The position numbers and the translations under genes are program-made. This document shows, piece after piece, positions 27,407-36,487 of a DNA stretch of 64,000 bases (within the stretch, counting starts at the first letter, position 1; each line of letters begins with the position of its first letter). Source of the DNA: Bordetella parapertussis (GTDB lineage Bacteria > Bacteroidota > Bacteroidia > Chitinophagales > Chitinophagaceae); NCBI GenBank assembly GCA_943331005.2, contig CALQJX020000003.1:124001-188000 (forward strand), given 5' to 3'. The notes under the pieces are model-generated. The model did no database searches. It was not told the DNA's origin and saw nothing but the letters and a program-made list of their open reading frames with translations.

Positions 27407-28063
27407 TTATGCTACCGTTCTGTTCAGGAAATCCACAAACGGCTTCATGGTAACAAAACTCTCGGTTATTTTTTTAGCCAGTCCTTTCTTGGTCAGTTCG
27501 GCATCAGTCAATGGCGTACTAACTGTAAAGCTCTTCAGCTTCAGATACTCTAGTGCCGGATTATCTTCCGTATAGCCCTTTGGCAGCTTCACCAGCTTTT
27601 CGCCATCTATGGTCTTGTACAGCTTTTTGAAATGTTTATGCGCTATAATGGCCAGGAAATCATTAAAACCATAATCTATCTCCTGCCTTATTGCTTTCAA
27701 TATAGGACCGTCAGGCATCCAGATACCGCCGCCTATAAAACTCTTTCCCGGTTCTATGTGCAGGTAGTACCCCGCTCCGGTAAACTTTCGCCCACCATTG
27801 CTGAAGCCAGCGCCAAGATTCACCTTATAGGGCGATTTATCTTTCGAAAATCGTACATCACGGTATATACGCATGATACAGTCCTTCGCATTCAGCTCCC
27901 TGAATGTTGGCTCCACCTCTCCAAGACCCTGCAGCACCTCTGTAACTAGTGCTTCAAAGTTCTCCTTCAATGCCAGATACTCATCTTTATGTTGCTCAAA
28001 CCACGGCCTGTTATTATTGGCTGCCAGTTGTTCCATAAACTGCAGGGTAGCTGTCTGTATCAT
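27407..28063 (-). CDS. DUF2461 family protein (TIGR02453)
   Basis: Conserved protein of unknown function, 218 residues. Typical family blocks are seen: a start like ATLQFMEQLAANNNRPWFEQ, MRIYRDVRFSKDKSPYKVN near residues 64-82, GAGYYLHIEPGKSFIGGG, and the ending region TPLTDAELTKKGLAKK. I chose ATG 28063 because it begins the family sequence; the upstream in-frame extension has a cysteine/phenylalanine run not seen in the family. It faces the BaiN-like gene across about 150 nt. Confidence 0.88.
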   Translation of the reverse strand: MIQTATLQFMEQLAANNNRPWFEQHKDEYLALKENFEALVTEVLQGLGEVEPTFRELNAKDCIMRIYRDVRFSKDKSPYKVNLGAGFSNGGRKFTGAGYYLHIEPGKSFIGGGIWMPDGPILKAIRQEIDYGFNDFLAIIAHKHFKKLYKTIDGEKLVKLPKGYTEDNPALEYLKLKSFTVSTPLTDAELTKKGLAKKITESFVTMKPFVDFLNRTVA

Positions 28064-28215
28064 ATCTTCTTTGTTTGTACAACCAAAACTAAAGAAAAAA
28101 CAACTACACAAAACCACCACCATACCGCAACGTGCATATTTAAGGTTCTCTGATATTGCCCTGCCTGTTCACCTGCACCAGCTATATATCGTCTATTAGC
28201 CGTAAGTTTACACCG

Positions 28216-29445
28216 ATGAAAATAGCCATCATAGGTGCCGGAGCTGCCGGTTGTTTTGCTGCTGCCAATATACCATTGAGCAGCGGAGTGGAAGTTGCCG
28301 TTTTTGAAAAAACAGGCAAAGTGCTGCAGAAAGTAAAAGCATCTGGCGGCGGCAGGTGCAATGTCACACATCATTGTTTCGATATTCCCGAACTCATCAC
28401 CCGCTACCCCAGGGGCAAGCAGCTACTCCGCAAATCACTCTATCGCTTTGGTCCGCAGCAAACCATAGAATGGTTCGAAAAAAGAGGTATACAGCTCAAA
28501 GCCGAGGACGATGGCCGCATGTTCCCCGTCACCGACGATGCTCAGACCATCATAGACAGCATCTGGCAGGAAATGATGCGACAGAAAACACAGATCTTCT
28601 ACCACAAGGCAGTAAAAAGTATAGAGCAGCTCACTACCGACGGTAAGACGAGCTTCATCATTCATTTTGCCGACACATCCGTATATGGTGCCGACAAGAT
28701 CATTATAGCTACCGGCGGTTTCCCCAAGGCCGACCAGTACCAATGGATAGTAGCATTGGGGCATAACATAGAATCACCGGTACCCTCTCTGTTCACATTC
28801 AATATGCCGGGCAATCCTGTCACAGAACTCATGGGGGTCAGCGTACCTGAAGCAACTATAAAGATAGCAGGCACCAAGATCTCACAAACCGGCCCGCTGC
28901 TCATAACCCATTGGGGCATGAGTGGCCCTGCAATCCTCAAAACTTCAGCCATTGCCGCCAGAGAACTGGCAAACTGCAACTACGAGTTTACAGCGCTCAT
29001 CAACTGGCTCAAAGACATGTCCGATAACGACCTCAAAGACATGCTGCTGCAACTGCGCAGAGAACAGGGCAAACAGTTCGTCAATCAGAAAAATCCTTTC
29101 GGGCTTCCACGCCGTTTGTGGGAACACCTTTGCACCCGTTGCGGTATCACCGACACTACCCGCTGGGGCGACCTACCCGCCGCTGCACAGAACAAGCTCA
29201 CCGAGTTCCTGCTCCGCGACCAGTATAAGGTAAAAGGAAAGACCACCTTCAAAGAAGAGTTTGTAACATGCGGTGGTGTGCGCATTACTGAGATAGATCC
29301 GCAAACTATGGAAAGCCGCAAGGTACCGGGCATCTACTTCGCCGGAGAGATACTCGATGCCGACGGCATTACTGGAGGCTATAACTTTCAGCATGCGTGG
29401 AGTAGCGGCTACATCGCCGCACAGTCTGTAATGGCACAGCAATAA
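28216..29445 (+). CDS. BaiN/HI0933-family flavoprotein (NAD(P)/FAD-dependent oxidoreductase)
   Basis: A 409-residue FAD-binding oxidoreductase of the family that includes HI0933, YhiN and the clostridial bile-acid enzyme BaiN. The Rossmann dinucleotide motif IIGAGAAGCFAA is at residues 5-16, followed by the family block KASGGGRCNVTH near 41-52, an inner GADKIIIATGGFP motif and the C-terminal FAD-contact region GVRITEIDPQTM ... GIYFAGEILDADGITGGYN. The substrate of most members, including this one, is unknown. I chose ATG 28216 because the dinucleotide fold begins there. DUF4286 follows 51 nt downstream. Confidence 0.9.
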   Translation: MKIAIIGAGAAGCFAAANIPLSSGVEVAVFEKTGKVLQKVKASGGGRCNVTHHCFDIPELITRYPRGKQLLRKSLYRFGPQQTIEWFEKRGIQLKAEDDGRMFPVTDDAQTIIDSIWQEMMRQKTQIFYHKAVKSIEQLTTDGKTSFIIHFADTSVYGADKIIIATGGFPKADQYQWIVALGHNIESPVPSLFTFNMPGNPVTELMGVSVPEATIKIAGTKISQTGPLLITHWGMSGPAILKTSAIAARELANCNYEFTALINWLKDMSDNDLKDMLLQLRREQGKQFVNQKNPFGLPRRLWEHLCTRCGITDTTRWGDLPAAAQNKLTEFLLRDQYKVKGKTTFKEEFVTCGGVRITEIDPQTMESRKVPGIYFAGEILDADGITGGYNFQHAWSSGYIAAQSVMAQQ

Positions 29446-29496
29446 CACTACTATTTACTTCTTGATTTACATTTGCCCTCTAAAAAACAGCAACCG

Positions 29497-29799
29497 ATGA
29501 TCGTATACAACGTAACCATAAAAGTAGAGAACGATATAGCAGACGAATGGGTAAAGTGGATGAAAGATGAACATATGCCCGACCTGCAAAACACAGGCCT
29601 CTTCACAGAGTACAGGCTTTGTCGACTATTGGAACAGGACGAAGCAGAAGGAGTAACTTTCTCAGCGCAGTACACCTGCATCAATATGGATGCATATAAC
29701 AGTTACATCAATACCCATGCCGAAACCATGCGCAACAAGGCTTTCGCCCGTTTCGGCGGTCGCTTCATTGCGTTCCGTTCGGTCATGGAGATCATGTAG
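29497..29799 (+). CDS. DUF4286 family protein
   Basis: A 100-residue protein of a family restricted mainly to Bacteroidota. It begins MIVYNVTIKVENDIADEWVK, with a ferredoxin-like alternation of strands and helices typical of dimeric alpha-beta barrel proteins, and ends RFGGRFIAFRSVMEIM. Function unknown. A TACATTTG element at 29468-29475 gives it a likely promoter of its own and rules out the longer in-frame start at 29473. Confidence 0.85.
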   Translation: MIVYNVTIKVENDIADEWVKWMKDEHMPDLQNTGLFTEYRLCRLLEQDEAEGVTFSAQYTCINMDAYNSYINTHAETMRNKAFARFGGRFIAFRSVMEIM

Positions 29800-29977
29800 G
29801 AGGTGTTGCAACAAACCGCCACAAGCCGCAAAACACACAAAAAACAGTCCAAAACAGCCACTGAAGGCGTTTACAGCATTATTTTGTAATTACCAAATAT
29901 AAAACGAAAATTGTGGGCAAACTGTGGGAAACCTGCTTCAGGCAAGGGTTTTGCACCAAAAAAATATTTTCAGAATA

Positions 29978-30008
29978 TTTGGTAGTGTAATAATCGTCAG
30001 TATATTTG
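29978..30008 (+). promoter_or_regulatory. Bacteroidota sigma-A promoter of the HU gene
   Basis: TTTG (29978-29981), 19 nt, then TATATTTG (30001-30008): a full consensus match. The leader of about 35 nt is A-rich (AAAACAAAAACAAACAG), as in highly expressed Bacteroidota genes. Confidence 0.82.
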
Positions 30009-30046
30009 TTCTATCCTCTAAATATTCAAAACAAAAACAAACAGTT

Positions 30047-30328
30047 ATGAACAAAGCTGAATTGATTGACAAAATTTCAAAAGACGCAGGCCTTACTAAA
30101 GTTCAGGCTAACGAAGCTCTTGATTCGTTTACTAACACAGTAGTTGGTGCGCTGAAAAAAGGTGACCGTGTTACATTGGTAGGCTTTGGTACTTTCTCTG
30201 TATCTGAGCGTTCTGCACGTAACGGCCGCAACCCTCAGACAGGTGCTGTTATAAAGATCAAAGCTCGTAAAGTACCTAAGTTCAAAGCAGGTAAAGAGTT
30301 CGCTACAAAGATCAGCAGCAAGAAATAA
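30047..30328 (+). CDS. hup: HU-family DNA-binding protein
   Basis: Dimeric nucleoid protein that bends DNA. The 93-residue product begins MNKAELIDKISKDAGLTKVQ and carries the HU signature GFGTFSVSERSARNGRNPQTG at about 48-68, with the DNA-intercalating proline in RNPQTG. The C-terminus is KVPKFKAGKEFATKISSKK. The frame is open upstream to 29924 but overlaps the promoter, so ATG 30047 is the start. The strong promoter, A-rich leader and strong terminator suggest high expression. Confidence 0.97.
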   Translation: MNKAELIDKISKDAGLTKVQANEALDSFTNTVVGALKKGDRVTLVGFGTFSVSERSARNGRNPQTGAVIKIKARKVPKFKAGKEFATKISSKK

Positions 30329-30346
30329 TTTTCTTAAAGCTGTTAC

Positions 30347-30387
30347 AAAATAAAGAAGGCACTGACTACAGTGCCTTCTTTATTTTG
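30347..30387. terminator. Terminator of the HU gene
   Basis: AAATAAAGAAGGCACT (30348-30363) pairs with AGTGCCTTCTTTATTT (30370-30385) around a 6-nt loop. A and T runs flank both arms, so it can act on both strands. Confidence 0.9.
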
Positions 30388-30426
30388 TGTACCTGCCATT
30401 CGTTCCCACCTTCACATCTTCCCCTA

Positions 30427-30461
30427 AAACAAAATTCCATTCCGCATTACCGGAATGGAAT
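30427..30461 (-). terminator. Terminator of the leucine dehydrogenase gene
   Basis: ATTCCATTCCG (30434-30444) pairs with CGGAATGGAAT (30451-30461). On the minus strand the hairpin is followed by TTTTGTTTT. Confidence 0.82.
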
Positions 30462-30492
30462 CTGTCTTGGTTTATTAGTTCAGTAGTATCGA

Positions 30493-31566
30493 TTAGATAC
30501 CAACACTCAGTTTTCCTATTTCATTCATCCTCTTCTCAGCCATCTGCATAGCAGCAAGCTGTGTGTGGACACCCTGCTGTTCAGCCATATCAAAGATAGT
30601 AAGCGTACGGTCATAGATCTTAGCTACAGTGCTGTAAGCGCGGTCTTTGTTATATCCGTCTATCTCTATGCTGATGTTGATGATACCACCTGCATTGATC
30701 AGGAAGTCAGGTACATAAATGATACCTTTTTCTACCAGCATCGGGCCATGTACATTCTCATCAGCAAGCTGGTTGTTAGCACCACCTGCTATCACAGGGC
30801 ACTTCAGCTTGTTGATGCTTTCTGTATTCACAGTAGCACCCAGCGCACATGGTGCGTAGATATCCCATTCTTTATCAAAGATAGTATTGCCGTCTACCAC
30901 TTCTATAGAAGGGTATTTAGCTACCACTTGTTTCAGTTTAGCTTCATTTATATCGCACGTCGATACTTTTGCACCTTCCTCAACGAGGTGTGCCATCAGG
31001 TACTGACCTACATTGCCCGCACCCTGTACCAGTATCCTTTTGCCGGTCAGCACATCTGTACCAAAGGCTTTCTTTGCAGCAGCCTTCATACCCATATACA
31101 CACCATAAGCAGTTACAGGCGAAGGATCGCCGCTACCACCCATATATTCTGGCTTGCCGGTAACAAACTTTGTTTCCATGCCTATGTATTCCATATCACC
31201 TTTAGATGTGTTCACATCTTCAGCAGTTATGTATTTACCATTCAGGCTATTCACAAACTTGCCATACCTGCGCCAGTATGCTTCAGACTTCAGTTTAGCT
31301 GCATCGCCTATCAGCACAGCCTTACCACCACCCAGGTTCAGACCGCTTATCGCAGACTTGTAGGTCATGCCGCGGCTCAGACGCAGTGCATCTATCAGTG
31401 CTTCCTCATGGCTGTTGTAGTTCCAAAGGCGTGTACCACCCAGCGAAGGACCCAGCGTAGTGTTGTGTACTGCTATGATGGCGTTCAGACCCGTATTCGG
31501 ATCCTGGCAAAAGACCACCTGTTCGTGGCCCATATGCTGCATTAATTCTAAAATAGATTGTTGCAT
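30493..31566 (-). CDS. ldh: Leucine (Leu/Val/Phe) dehydrogenase
   Basis: NAD-dependent oxidative deamination of branched-chain amino acids, or the reverse. The 357-residue product has the Glu/Leu/Phe/Val dehydrogenase fold: GPSLGGTRLW near residues 39-48, the catalytic lysine region KSAISGLNLGGGKAV near 70-84, ITAEDVNTSKGDME, and the NAD-binding GAGNVGQYL near 182-190. The ending block PDFLINAGGIINISIE is typical of leucine dehydrogenases. ATG 31566. A TAGGTTTG element lies at 31593-31586. It converges with the HU gene. Confidence 0.93.
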   Translation of the reverse strand: MQQSILELMQHMGHEQVVFCQDPNTGLNAIIAVHNTTLGPSLGGTRLWNYNSHEEALIDALRLSRGMTYKSAISGLNLGGGKAVLIGDAAKLKSEAYWRRYGKFVNSLNGKYITAEDVNTSKGDMEYIGMETKFVTGKPEYMGGSGDPSPVTAYGVYMGMKAAAKKAFGTDVLTGKRILVQGAGNVGQYLMAHLVEEGAKVSTCDINEAKLKQVVAKYPSIEVVDGNTIFDKEWDIYAPCALGATVNTESINKLKCPVIAGGANNQLADENVHGPMLVEKGIIYVPDFLINAGGIINISIEIDGYNKDRAYSTVAKIYDRTLTIFDMAEQQGVHTQLAAMQMAEKRMNEIGKLSVGI

Positions 31567-31725
31567 GATATTAAAAATGAAGGTGCAAACCTAAGTAATT
31601 TGTTTCACTTGACCGACAGATACAGGAAAGTAGCACATGTATACTATTACTCCTGCCTTAGCTACTACACCCGCTGCAACGTTTAGATTTAATACTATAC
31701 TTTTATACCCATCAACAGATAATAT

Positions 31726-33621
31726 ATGAGGCTATCCGGCATACTACTTTCATTGCTGCTGCCATTGGCGGCACTGGCACAAGACAACAACAAGGCCGAT
31801 TCTACCTGGCTGGCACAGAACTACACAAAAAAAGAGAGCTATGTACCCATGCGAGATGGTGCAAAACTCTTTACTGCCATCTACGAGCCCAAAGACCACA
31901 AAACCACCCACCCTTTCCTTATCAACCGCACCCCCTACTCCATTGCCCCTTATGGCACTGACAAATTCAAGGCGGTTTGGCGGTCTCACTACATGGAATA
32001 CTTCCGCAGGGGCTACATTATAGTCAATCAGGATGTGCGTGGCCGCATGATGAGCGAAGGCGAATTCATGGATGTCCGCCCCTTCAACCCCAACAAAAAA
32101 GGTACCGAGACCGATGATGCCAGCGATACCTACGATCTTATAGACTGGCTGCTTGCCAACATACCCCACAACAATGGCCGTGCCGGCATCTACGGCATTT
32201 CTTATCCGGGCTATTACGCCACAATGGGCGCACTCTCCGGCCATCCTGCCCTCAGGGCATCCAGCCCGCAGGCACCTGTCACAGAGTGGTTCCTCGGCGA
32301 CGACTTCCACCACAATGGCGCATTCATGGAGCTCGATGCCTTTGGCTTTTACAGTAGCTTCGGCAAGCCGCGCCCCAAGCCTACAACCTCATTCGCATCC
32401 GGCTTCCAGACACCCATAAAAGACAACTACAAATTCTACCTCGAAACCGGTCCGCTCCGCAATCTTGCCCGCCTCATGGGCGATAGCATCAAATTCTGGA
32501 AAGACCTCTACAACCACCCCAACTACGACCAGTGGTGGCAGGTACGCAATACCCGCAACTTTGTGCAGCACATACCTTCCGGCGCTGCCACACTGGTTGT
32601 CGGCGGCCTGTTCGATGCTGAAGATTGTTTTGGCGCATGGTCGCTATACAAGGCAATAGAGCACAAAAGCAGCAACAACAACAAACTGGTTATGGGCCCA
32701 TGGAGCCATGGTGGCTGGGCACGTGGCAATGGCGACTTCCTGGGCAATGCCCGCTTTGGCACCAAAACCGCAAAATGGTATCAGCAAAACATCGAGATCC
32801 CTTATTTCGATTACTACCTCCGCGATCAGGGCGATATCAGCAAGATACCAGAGGCCAGCATATTCTTCTCCGGCAGCAACGAATGGCATTCTTTCAGCAA
32901 ATGGCCGCCTGCAGAGGCTTCTGTAAAAAAGATTTACCTCCAAACCAATGGCTCTCTGTCTGCCGATGAACCGCAAAACAACTCAGGCTATAAAGAATAT
33001 ACCAGCGACCCTTCCAAACCGGTTCCTTATACCGAAGACGTACACGCAGGCCGCACTGCAGAATACATGACCGACGACCAGCGCTTTGCTGCTCGCCGCC
33101 CCGATGTACTCACTTTTACTTCCCGCACACTCAATAACGATCTCGAAGTGGCAGGCCCTGTTATCGCCAACCTCTTCACCGCTATATCCACTACCGATGC
33201 CGATTTCGTGGTAAAACTCATCGATGTCTTCCCCGACAATTTCACCTATATTGACTCTGTTGATGGCCCGGGCAATGGCAAGACCTACCCCATGGGTGGC
33301 TACCAGATGCTGGTGCGTGGCGAAATCATGAGAGGCAGATATCGCAAGAGCTTCCAATACCCCGAGGCATTCACTCCGGGCAAGGTTACAGAAGTTTCTT
33401 ATGCCCTGCCCGATGTGGCGCACGTTTTCAAAAAAGGCCACAAACTCATGATCCAGATCCAGAGCACATGGTTCCCGCTAGCCGATCGCAATCCGCAGCA
33501 GTTTGTCAACATCTATACCTGTGGCGAAGAAGATTTTGTATCATCTCTCATCCGCATATACACCAACTACAACTATCCTTCCAATATAGAACTGCCTGTA
33601 CTCGGTCACTCCAAGAACTAA
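31726..33621 (+). CDS. CocE/NonD-family hydrolase (X-Pro dipeptidyl-peptidase-like, S15)
   Basis: Exported serine hydrolase of the CocE/glutaryl-7-ACA acylase/X-Pro peptidase group. The 631-residue protein has a signal peptide (residues 1-18, ALA-QD). The alpha/beta-hydrolase nucleophile elbow GISYPGY lies near residues 158-164. The acid is probably the Asp in VGGLFDAEDCFG and the base the His in GPWSHGGW. A C-terminal jelly-roll domain (about residues 430-610: DLEVAGPVIANLFTAI, VFKKGHKLMIQIQS) is typical of the family. Substrate unknown (peptide, ester or amide). It is transcribed alone and ends at a strong terminator. Confidence 0.9.
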   Translation: MRLSGILLSLLLPLAALAQDNNKADSTWLAQNYTKKESYVPMRDGAKLFTAIYEPKDHKTTHPFLINRTPYSIAPYGTDKFKAVWRSHYMEYFRRGYIIVNQDVRGRMMSEGEFMDVRPFNPNKKGTETDDASDTYDLIDWLLANIPHNNGRAGIYGISYPGYYATMGALSGHPALRASSPQAPVTEWFLGDDFHHNGAFMELDAFGFYSSFGKPRPKPTTSFASGFQTPIKDNYKFYLETGPLRNLARLMGDSIKFWKDLYNHPNYDQWWQVRNTRNFVQHIPSGAATLVVGGLFDAEDCFGAWSLYKAIEHKSSNNNKLVMGPWSHGGWARGNGDFLGNARFGTKTAKWYQQNIEIPYFDYYLRDQGDISKIPEASIFFSGSNEWHSFSKWPPAEASVKKIYLQTNGSLSADEPQNNSGYKEYTSDPSKPVPYTEDVHAGRTAEYMTDDQRFAARRPDVLTFTSRTLNNDLEVAGPVIANLFTAISTTDADFVVKLIDVFPDNFTYIDSVDGPGNGKTYPMGGYQMLVRGEIMRGRYRKSFQYPEAFTPGKVTEVSYALPDVAHVFKKGHKLMIQIQSTWFPLADRNPQQFVNIYTCGEEDFVSSLIRIYTNYNYPSNIELPVLGHSKN

Positions 33622-33640
33622 TGCAGACCATACTACAAAA

Positions 33641-33678
33641 GCAAAGCGCCATGAGTTCCCTCATGGCGCTTTGCTTTA
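33641..33678. terminator. Bidirectional terminator between the CocE-type gene and valS
   Basis: GCAAAGCGCCATGAG (33641-33655) pairs perfectly with CTCATGGCGCTTTGC (33660-33674) around a TTCC loop, between convergent genes. Confidence 0.9.
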
Positions 33679-33692
33679 TAAACCGGTTGTAA

Positions 33693-36329
33693 TTATCCTA
33701 TCAGTGCTATGCTCTCCTGCAGTGTCTGGATCTTAGCCAGTGCATCGCTTTGTTTCTTGCGCTCGTTCTCTATCACATCAGGCTTTGCAGAGGCCATAAA
33801 GCGCTCATTGCCCAGCTTTTTGTCCAGAGATACCAGGAACCCTTGCAGATACGCTATTTCCTTTTCCATTTCAGCCTTCTGCGCCGCAGTATCTATGGTA
33901 GCAGCTGCTGCTTCAATATACAGCTTATCCGTCTGTACCACTATCGATATGCCACCCTGCACCGCTTCCTTGGTAAAACTCACCTGCTCGGCATTTACCT
34001 GCCTACCCAGTATATCCATTACTGTTGTATAGTAAGCCTCATCAGGCGTCTGTATCCACAACTTTATGGTGTCCTTTGGTTTCAGTCGGTTCTTGTTTCG
34101 GGTATCACGTATAGCAGTTATCAGCTCCTGTAGCAGCGCACCTCCCTTCAGCACTGTGGCATCAGGTGTCTGCACAGCCGGCAGTTGCTTCACTATCAGG
34201 TCATCACCTGCTGCACGTTCGCGCAGCACATGGTATATCTCTTCTGTTATAAATGGCAGGTATGGGTGCAGCAACTGCAGCAAACGCTCATATATACTCA
34301 GGGTCTGCTCATATACCTTTGCAGATATTGGCTGCTCCATTCCCGGTTTCACCCACTCCAGGTACCAGCTGCAGAAATCATTCCATATCAGGGAGTAAAT
34401 AGTCTTCAGCCCTTCACTCAGCCTGAATTCTTTCATCAACTCCGTTACCTCTGCCGACACTTCTGCCAGACGGGCTTCCATCCACTGCAATGCAAACTGC
34501 ACATTGCTGTCGTCCACATCATTGCTCACCCTGCCTTCCCACATCTTTATCAGCTTCATGGCATTCCACATCTTGTTGCAGAAGAAGCTGCCTTGTTCCA
34601 GCTGCGACTCATCAAACAACAGGTCATTTCCTGCCGGAGAAGAGATCATTACGCTGAAGCGAACCGCATCGGCGCCATGGTCTTCTATAAGCTGCAGCAG
34701 ATCGGGCGAATTGCCGAGCGACTTGCTCATCTTTCTGCCCTGCTTGTCACGCACTATACCGGTAAAGTATACCTTATCAAATGGTTTCTTACCCATGAAC
34801 TCATAGCCGGCCATTGCCATTCGCGCCACCCAAAAGAAGATGATCTCCGGTGCGGTAACCAATGTATTCGTCGGGTAGTAATAGGCAAGATCTTTGTTGG
34901 TCGGGTCTTCATTCCAGTGAAACACCTGCATAGGCCACAGCCAGCTGCTGAACCAGGTATCCAGCACATCATCGTCCTGCCTCATTACCGGTTGTTTAGC
35001 TGCCATTTCTGGTTTCTTGGCGGCATAGGCGGCATGTGCTTCTTCGGCTGTTTTACCCACATACATGGCTCCTTCAGAGTCATACCATGCAGGTATGCGC
35101 TGCCCCCACGATAGCTGACGGCTGATACACCAATCCTTGATGTTGCTCATCCAGTGGCGGTACGTATTCTTGAACTTAGCCGGATGAAATTCTATCTCAT
35201 TGTCCATCACCGAGCTCAGCGCCGGCTTAGACAGTTCCTGCATATTACACCACCACTGCATACTCAGACGTGGTTCTATCACCGCGTCAGTACGCTCACT
35301 GAAACCTACCTGATTGCTATAGTCTTCTTCTTTTACAAAGTTGCCGGCAGCACGCAGGTCTTCTACTATTTTCTTACGCACCGCAAACCTGTCCATACCT
35401 ACATATAGCTGGGCAGCTTCGCTCATAGTACCGTCATCATTCAGCGTATCTATCACCTGCAGTCCGTGTTTCAGCCCCAGGTTATAGTCATTTATATCGT
35501 GTGCCGGTGTCACCTTCAGTGCACCTGTACCAAATTCTTTATCTATGTAGTCATCAAAGATGATGGGAATACGCCTGTTCAACAGGGGCACAAAACAATA
35601 TTTACCTTTCAGATGCGCATAGCGCTCATCTTCGGGGTGTACACATACCGCAGTATCGCCCAGTATAGTTTCAGGACGCACCGTAGCTATAGTGATATAT
35701 TCATCTTCAGTTCCTTCTATCTTGTAGCGTACATAGTACAGCTTAGAGTTGGTCTGTTTGTGTATCACCTCCTCATCGCTCAGTGCAGTTTTGGCCTTCG
35801 GATCCCAGTTGATCATCTTCACGCCACGGTAAATAAGCCCTTTTTCATACAGGTCTGTAAATACACGTATCACCGCTGCATAGTAGTCGTCATTCATGGT
35901 AAATGAAGTACGATCCCAGTCCAGCGAACAGCCCAGTTTCTCCAGCTGATTCAGAATGATACCACCATACTTTTCCTTCCACTCCCATGCATACTTCAGA
36001 AACTCCTCGCGCGATAGTGTTTTCTTATCTATCCCTCTGTCACGCAGCATAGATACTACTTTGGCTTCGGTAGCAATAGATGCATGGTCTGTACCCGGCA
36101 CCCAGCAGGTATTGTAGCCGGTCATCTTGGCACGGCGTATCAGTATATCCTGCACACTGTTATTCAGTGCATGTCCCATATGCAGCACACCCGTCACATT
36201 GGGTGGCGGCATCACTATTGTATAGGCCGGACGGTCATCTGGCGTACTCTTAAAGTATCCCGACTTATTCCAGTGTTCATACCAATTCAGTTCTGCTTCT
36301 TTATGCTGAAAATTCTTACTGAGCTCCAT
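33693..36329 (-). CDS. valS: Valyl-tRNA synthetase
   Basis: Charges tRNA-Val and edits Thr-tRNA-Val. The 878-residue product has PPPNVTGVLHMGHALN (HxGH at residues 50-53), the editing-domain segment IATVRPETILGDTAV, GTGALKVTPAHDINDY, WFSSWLWP and KMSKS at residues 533-537. The last 70 residues form the coiled-coil tRNA-binding arm common to ValRS (EMEKEIAYLQGFLVSL). In contrast to the ileS of this window, its signature motif is canonical. A full promoter lies upstream. Confidence 0.97.
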   Translation of the reverse strand: MELSKNFQHKEAELNWYEHWNKSGYFKSTPDDRPAYTIVMPPPNVTGVLHMGHALNNSVQDILIRRAKMTGYNTCWVPGTDHASIATEAKVVSMLRDRGIDKKTLSREEFLKYAWEWKEKYGGIILNQLEKLGCSLDWDRTSFTMNDDYYAAVIRVFTDLYEKGLIYRGVKMINWDPKAKTALSDEEVIHKQTNSKLYYVRYKIEGTEDEYITIATVRPETILGDTAVCVHPEDERYAHLKGKYCFVPLLNRRIPIIFDDYIDKEFGTGALKVTPAHDINDYNLGLKHGLQVIDTLNDDGTMSEAAQLYVGMDRFAVRKKIVEDLRAAGNFVKEEDYSNQVGFSERTDAVIEPRLSMQWWCNMQELSKPALSSVMDNEIEFHPAKFKNTYRHWMSNIKDWCISRQLSWGQRIPAWYDSEGAMYVGKTAEEAHAAYAAKKPEMAAKQPVMRQDDDVLDTWFSSWLWPMQVFHWNEDPTNKDLAYYYPTNTLVTAPEIIFFWVARMAMAGYEFMGKKPFDKVYFTGIVRDKQGRKMSKSLGNSPDLLQLIEDHGADAVRFSVMISSPAGNDLLFDESQLEQGSFFCNKMWNAMKLIKMWEGRVSNDVDDSNVQFALQWMEARLAEVSAEVTELMKEFRLSEGLKTIYSLIWNDFCSWYLEWVKPGMEQPISAKVYEQTLSIYERLLQLLHPYLPFITEEIYHVLRERAAGDDLIVKQLPAVQTPDATVLKGGALLQELITAIRDTRNKNRLKPKDTIKLWIQTPDEAYYTTVMDILGRQVNAEQVSFTKEAVQGGISIVVQTDKLYIEAAAATIDTAAQKAEMEKEIAYLQGFLVSLDKKLGNERFMASAKPDVIENERKKQSDALAKIQTLQESIALIG

Positions 36330-36345
36330 AACGTATGTATTGCGT

Positions 36346-36376
36346 CAAAAGTAAATAGTAAATGGGGAAGAGCAAA
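36346..36376 (-). promoter_or_regulatory. Bacteroidota sigma-A promoter of valS
   Basis: On the minus strand, TTTG (36376-36373), 19 nt, then TACTTTTG (36353-36346), ending 16 nt before the start codon. Confidence 0.8.
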
Positions 36377-36410
36377 AACAGTGTTCCTGCTTCACCCGTT
36401 AAAATATAAT

Positions 36411-36454
36411 GTTATACCCCCATTGGGGTAGCATATAGCATTGTGCTATATAAC
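36411..36454. repeat. Nested inverted repeats between the NHL gene and valS
   Basis: Outer arms GTTATA and TATAAC enclose two small hairpins, CCCC-CATT-GGGG and TATAGCA-TTG-TGCTATA; the last arm overlaps the outer one by 2 nt. It could be a transcript-end structure for the NHL gene. No U-run follows, so I do not call it a terminator. Confidence 0.5.
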
Positions 36455-36487
36455 AAATAATGGAAATTTGGGAAAGACTGGTGTTGC

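Noticed and set aside
29924..30046. N-terminal extension of HU
   Set aside because: A full promoter at 29978-30008 lies within it, and HU proteins begin at MNKAELI.
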